64,000 nt of DNA from Delphinapterus leucas (Eukaryota > Chordata > Mammalia > Artiodactyla > Monodontidae), in the NCBI RefSeq assembly GCF_002288925.2, contig NW_022098004.1, forward strand, positions 14,580,581-14,644,580, read 5' to 3'. The stretch's first letter is position 1. Every line of letters starts with the position of its first letter. A program made the translations under genes and the position numbers. Below are positions 59,370 through 64,000 of this stretch, in pieces. Under the pieces are notes generated by a model. It was not told the origin of the DNA and made no database searches. It saw only the letters and a program-made list of their open reading frames with translations.

Positions 59370-59545
59370 CTCTGTTATTTACTAGCTGTATGACCTTGAA
59401 CAAGTTAACTTCTCTGTCTCTGTAAAATGAGACAACAGTTCCTAGAGCATAAGGTGGCTATACTGAGTAAACTGGGTAATTCACAAGCATAAAAGCACAC
59501 AGTAAGCACTCAAAAAATGGTACTCAGTAGTATTATTAGTTATTG
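59370..59545 (+). mobile_element. MIR SINE
   Basis: 'ctgtatgaccttgaacaagt', 'ctctgtctctgtaaaatgag' and 'cacacagtaagcactcaaaa' give the MIR core and 3' end, sense on plus. Confidence 0.7.
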
Positions 59546-60077
59546 ATGTGTATTTGGAGAGTAATATTCAGAAATATTCTGACTTCCTTAAGGCTAACTT
59601 TATGACTAAAGTGATCAGATGAAAAATAGTCAATAAGGAAAAAATGCACCAAAAGAGAAGAGCATGTAAAATATCCAAGATTTAAAGCTTACTAAATTCA
59701 ACAATATACACGTCTGATGTGTTCATCAAATGTTAAGTCATATATGATAATAACCACCTACTTCTCAACATTCTCGAACTATCCAGAAGTTCATGGACTT
59801 TATAAAGAACTTGAAAATATAACTGATACTAAAGCTATGATTTGATCAAGATGCTGGCAAAAGTACATAACAATTCTGTAAGTCAGCAAAACACCAGAAC
59901 AAAAAGAGCAAAAATAAAAAGGGAAGGCTGTTTTTGCTGTTGTTTTCTAACTACATTAGTAAATTGGCTTAAAAATGGCTTTGGATAAAATCTTTTTAAA
60001 AGGCTGAAGACAGACAGAGGTACAAATAATCAATTAAAAGTCATTAATGTATACACACAGCCATGATAAATCCTTAC

Positions 60078-60211
60078 CACCATAAAATCGAAGCATACAG
60101 CCAAGGTCAGGATTTGCCGCCTCCTCCTGTATGCGCACAGGGTCATCAAACCCCAGCCTGGACAAGTAATCATAAACAATCTGAAGAGGTCGTTCAGTAG
60201 GTTCCAGTCTC
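60078..60211 (-). CDS. PHLPP2: PHLPP2 exon: RA domain part (residues ~95-139)
   Basis: This 134-nt exon's first G completes a split Arg codon. It exits GGT G|gtaagg, leaving a split Glu. It encodes [20 protein letters not shown], then [19 protein letters not shown] and LRFYG, the end of the Ras-association-like domain characteristic of the PHLPP2 N-terminus. The acceptor is the tandem tataagcag: using the upstream AG would add three bases (start 60214). Confidence 0.94.
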
Positions 60212-60353
60212 CTGCTTATACAATTCAAAAGAAAAATATTTGTTAAGTAATAAACACACTTCATTTGATTTTTAAAATCTTTTAATACGTGCTAGATTTT
60301 TACTTCTATATCAAGATTTTCTCTAATATCACATGATACAACTAATCTAAACA

Positions 60354-60810
60354 AGTGGTGCTCAAAGTTTTTGGTCTCGGGATCCCTCTATAGTTTTTGA
60401 GGCCCCCAAAGAGCTTTTGTTTACACGGGGTGTATCTATTGACATTTACTGAATGAGAAACTAAACTTAAGAATTTCTAAATATTTAGTTATTCATTTTA
60501 AAATAACAATAAACACATTACATGTTAACAAATATTTTTTGAAAACTATATTTTCAGAATAAAACAAATTTAGTGAGAAGACTTGCATTATTTTATATTT
60601 TATAAATCTCTTTAACAGCTGGTTTAATAGAAGACAGCTAGATTCTCAGATATGTAGCGTCTAGAAAACTCCACTGTATACTTACAAGACTGAAAGTGAA
60701 AAAGAAAATTAATACCTCATTATTATGAAAGAGTTTTGACCTCATGCACCTCTTCAGAAAGTCTCAGAGACCCCCAGAGGGCCCTTTGAGAACCTCCGTT
60801 TCAAACTTAA
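60354..60810 (+). mobile_element. hAT-type DNA transposon relic, near full length
   Basis: Terminal inverted repeats gtgctcaaagtttttgg (left) and gccctttgagaacctc (right) bound a body with 'aaagagcttttgtttac', 'ttagtgagaagacttgcat' and 'gaaaactccactgtatac'. It is non-autonomous and without an ORF. Confidence 0.75.
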
Positions 60811-61144
60811 AGGCATCGAATTGAAATTATGAGATATAAAAGATTGTACCTGGCCATAAGTGATTTCACATAAGCTGCAACACAATTATAAATGGAGACT
60901 TTGGGTTGCTGACTATATCCTATATATTTCCTCTGGCTTCACAGATGATTTTTCCATAAAAACTAGGAATGAACTGCCCAGTAATTCCCCAGAAATCATT
61001 AGATTACATGGTTCTGACTGAAAGCTAGGTAAAACCAGAATGTTAGTAATCACTTGTGGCTTCTGGTGACACTGCATATTTTAAAATCACACAGACTTAA
61101 GGCAGCTCATTTACAATTCTTTTATCAGAAAGCAAAGAGTCATA

Positions 61145-61410
61145 AATACACCAGCTAAGAGCATGAGCTCCAAAAGTCAGACTGCCTGGGTTTGAGTCTC
61201 ACTTCTGCCACTTATCAACTGCATGTATGCCCCTAGACAAGTTATTTAACCTCATTGTCTTAAATACCCATCAGTATAATGGGTAGTGCCTAACTCACAG
61301 AGTTGTTATTAGAAGTATTTATTTATTTGCTTACAAGAAGATATCACATAGTATATAAAGTGCTTAGCAAATTATTTGGCATGTAGTAGTGTTCAATAAT
61401 GTACTGACAT
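61145..61410 (+). mobile_element. MIR SINE
   Basis: 'gagcatgagctccaaaagtc', 'gagtctcacttctgccactt', 'caagttatttaacctcattg' and 'gtgcttagcaaattatttgg' give an almost complete MIR. Confidence 0.75.
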
Positions 61411-61810
61411 TATTCAAAAAAATTCTTAGGAATGGAATAAAAGTTTAATTAGAATAAAAATAAAATGTCTCCCCTATCTGAAACAACAACCAAAAAACAA
61501 GTATAGGAAAGCCTGTATGTTTAAAAGATCTTGAAGAACATTATTCATATCCTAAAAGGATTCTGTTTAGAAAACTTAAGTCTTGTATTAATCAAAAGAA
61601 ACATGATAAACCTTCCATCATGGCAAAAAGATATGAAAGAACTCTGTGTTTTGTGGTTAAAGAACTAGAAAATACTGGTTGGTAATATGCTTTAATTTAA
61701 AAAAACATGAAATGGAAATACTGCAAAGTGGAATATAAACAACTGTAAAAATATGGTAATTTAGGAATGGAAATCATATTGATGAGTACAGAAAGTAAAA
61801 AATAAAAATA

Positions 61811-61945
61811 GGGACTTCCCTGGTGGTCCAGTGGCTAAGACTCCACACTCCCAATGCAGGGGGCCAGGGTTCGATCCCTGGTCAGGGAACTAGATCCCTC
61901 ATGCCGCAACTAGGACCCAACACAGCCAAATAAATAAACATGTTT
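61811..61945 (+). mobile_element. Bov-tA/CHR-like short SINE
   Basis: It has head gggacttccctggtggtcca, B box gggttcgatccct, and short tail ccaacacagcc plus (aaat)n. Confidence 0.85.
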
Positions 61946-63586
61946 TTAAAAATCTAAAATAAATAAATAAAAATAAAGTAAAACCACCTCCTGGCCCCTC
62001 CTGACTGTTCAGTTCTGACTTTCAGCTTCCATCAGCTCAGAACTACTACATGGGGAATGACCAAAGAACTAAAAGCCTACAAAGACCAATAAATATTGAA
62101 TTTAATAGAAATGAAAAATAAACTTTTCAGAATAAAAATATCAGTTACAATTAATCTCTAGCCAAATAAAATAAAAATCCACAAAGGGCTGTGACAATTA
62201 GGCACCTTCCCAGTACAATGGTAGAATTCTTCTAAGAAGGATGCATTTTAAGAGAGACTTCTAATAAACTATATCCTGGACGGGTCAATTAGCCATGTAA
62301 TAGGAAGACTGACTGAAGGATTAACTTGAAGACAAGGTGACCAAGGGCATAAAGAGCCCTCTCTACCTTCCAATGTCAAGAAGGATTAGACTTACTCTAT
62401 CTAGATTGCTCCAAAGAATAGGACTAGGACCAAGGAGAAGTTGCACAGGTAGAGTTGATTAAAAAATGAGGAAAAACCTTAATGATTAGAGAAGCCCAAT
62501 AATGAAACAGACTACCTCTCAAAATAGTTCACAGAGAGCTAGAGAGCCCTCTGTCACGGACACTTTAGACGAGTCTCCTCTAAGAACCAAGTTGGGCCAG
62601 ATGATCTTCAGCGTCTTTTAAAACTCAGGGCTCTTTCAGGTATTTAAGACACCTTGCTAATATAATACAAATTCTACGTGAACACTGCTATTATTTTTGG
62701 ATACAGAGATCAATGTATTTAAATATAATTCCATATAATGATGACATATTCAAGACCAAGAAACATTATTAATACTTTCAGGCTAAAGCTCACTGACTCA
62801 ATTTTCCTATTTCTCTCTGGAAAACCAGGAGAAATGGAAATATCCTAATTCTGACATATTTTACCTGATCAAATGTCCTGGTCTAAAAAGGCTCTGTAGA
62901 TTTTGGAAAACCTCTTTATATATTTCCACCTAAAGAAAGTATTCTCCCTGGTGGGACGGGGAAAAAAAAAATCAAGAGAATCTCAACATCTGCTCTTATT
63001 AATTTAGCATAAATGAGCAAACAAGAAATAGTTCAAGAACTGCAAAAACAAGTAAAACGAGGGACTAATTCCATTTACTCATTAAACTCATCTGCTTAAG
63101 AGAGTAGAGTATGGGGGAGGGAAATGCTATAATATGCTTACGGATCAATTTTGTGTTTCAAAGTTCCAAAAGTTTAACAGGCTGCTAATTAGCTGTGTGT
63201 TAAATCTCTCACAAATCAAAGGAAATATATATACTGCAAAACAGGTGTAGGAGAGAGTATGTTAGCAAAGAAAGGTTCCATTCAGCATTTGAAATACTTC
63301 CACTGCGCTTTAAGAAGAGACAATATGACTATTGTTAGCAGTTTTAGTTTGCTTCTAATGCTTCAAGGAGCACAATAGTCCTTGTAAATCTGAATATATG
63401 TGCATATGGTTATTTTTCTCCAAACCAGCCAACCAATACAGTAATGCTATCAACAGTGTTTGCAGCTCTTAGCCAATCTGAACAGCGCCCACAGTTAAGT
63501 TAGAGGTAAGAGAAGAGTACATTTCATTCCAGGTATCATTTCACAAGAATTCTAGTTAATAGTGGGAGGCAAAAGTATACATTATT

Positions 63587-63789
63587 TTTCTTTTTTTTTG
63601 GTACGCGGACCTCTCACTGTTGTGGCCTCTCCCATTGCGGAGCACAGGCTCCGGACGCGCAGACTCAGCGGCCATGGCTCACGGGCCCAGCCACTCCGCG
63701 GCATGTGGGATCTTCCCGGACCGGGGCACGAACCCATGTCCCCTGCATCGGCAGGCGGACTCTCAACCACTGCGCCACCAGGGAAGCCC
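63587..63789 (-). mobile_element. CHR SINE, short form
   Basis: This is an antisense copy close to consensus. It is flanked by the perfect 16-bp duplication AAAAGTATACATTATT at 63571-63586 and 63790-63805. Confidence 0.95.
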
Positions 63790-64000
63790 AAAAGTATACA
63801 TTATTAAAACCCAACATATTGTACCCAAGACCCTAACGAAGCAGAGCAGCATTCTCTACATCAAAGTCAGGTTAAAACTCAATCTCTGGCCATCTATAAA
63901 GGTAAAATCTGCAAAATTTGAAGACCGACAATACAGATCATGATACAAACAACAAGGATACTTCGATGAATGTTTACCCCATACCTGACACTATGCTGGG

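Larger units (their letters stand above)
46845..60077 (-). other. PHLPP2: PHLPP2 intron, 13.2 kb
   Basis: This GT-AG intron has donor gtaaggat. It holds a telomere-like tract, a large L1 cluster, seven SINEs, MIRs and a MaLR-like LTR. Stretches 51040-51560, 55800-57000 and 58715-59360 show nothing I can name with confidence. Confidence 0.85.
5545..64000 (-). other. PHLPP2: PHLPP2 gene (partial; 5' end beyond window)
   Basis: PHLPP2 is a PP2C-type Ser/Thr phosphatase that dephosphorylates the hydrophobic motif of AKT (Ser473), PKC and S6K1, acting as a brake on growth signalling. Seventeen coding exons were placed on the minus strand between 60211 and 9403. All junctions keep frame, and all introns start GT and end AG. 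The domain order is RA part, PH, a long leucine-rich repeat array, PP2C, then a disordered tail ending in the PDZ ligand DTAL. DTAL identifies PHLPP2 rather than PHLPP1, which ends DTPL. Residue numbers in the exon entries assume the human length of 1,323. The first about 95 residues and the promoter are outside the window. Confidence 0.95.
60212..64000 (-). other. PHLPP2: PHLPP2 intron (5' end beyond window)
   Basis: This intron sequence lies upstream of the RA exon. It contains a hAT relic, a MIR and two SINEs. 61990-63560 shows no recognisable repeat or exon. The missing N-terminal exons must lie beyond 64000. Confidence 0.8.

Overview
The window is mammalian nuclear DNA, almost certainly from a cetacean. 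The organism call rests on dense, little-diverged tRNA-Glu-derived SINEs of the CHR type. They occur in a short form ending in a 'gcgtaccgc' tail, a long form of about 330 bp, and a short Bov-tA-like form. Mammalian MIR, L1, MER5A-like and MaLR-like fossils are also present, and I saw no Bov-A2 or BovB. The order MARVELD3 (+) then PHLPP2 (-), tail to tail, matches human chromosome 16q22.

Layout. 1-2084: last intron of MARVELD3, with a SINE, a MIR and an antisense L1. 2085-2722: terminal coding exon of MARVELD3, a four-helix tight-junction protein. 2723-9402: convergent 3' ends of the two genes. 9403-60211: seventeen minus-strand coding exons of PHLPP2, from within the RA domain to the PDZ-binding tail. 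Every exon pair joins in phase through GT-AG introns, and together they encode 1,228 residues plus a split first codon. The inferred numbering equals human PHLPP2 residues 95-1323, and Asp806 and Asp1024 fall where they should. 60212-64000: intron leading to 5' exons outside the window.

The two genes are unrelated in function. MARVELD3 is a junction protein. PHLPP2 is a Ser/Thr phosphatase that removes activating phosphates from AKT, PKC and S6K. They share only a convergent 3' boundary, where 3' UTR overlap is possible.

I found no undescribed gene system. The unusual signals are structural. A direct duplication of about 350 bp flanks a 61-nt PHLPP2 exon. A short interstitial telomeric tract lies next to a 16-bp tandem duplication. 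A NAGNAG acceptor adjoins the RA-domain exon. A palindromic Tigger-like element and two GC-rich intronic blocks (one perhaps an LTR) remain to be typed. A 100-N assembly gap sits inside a SINE, and several insertions are nested with clear target-site duplications.
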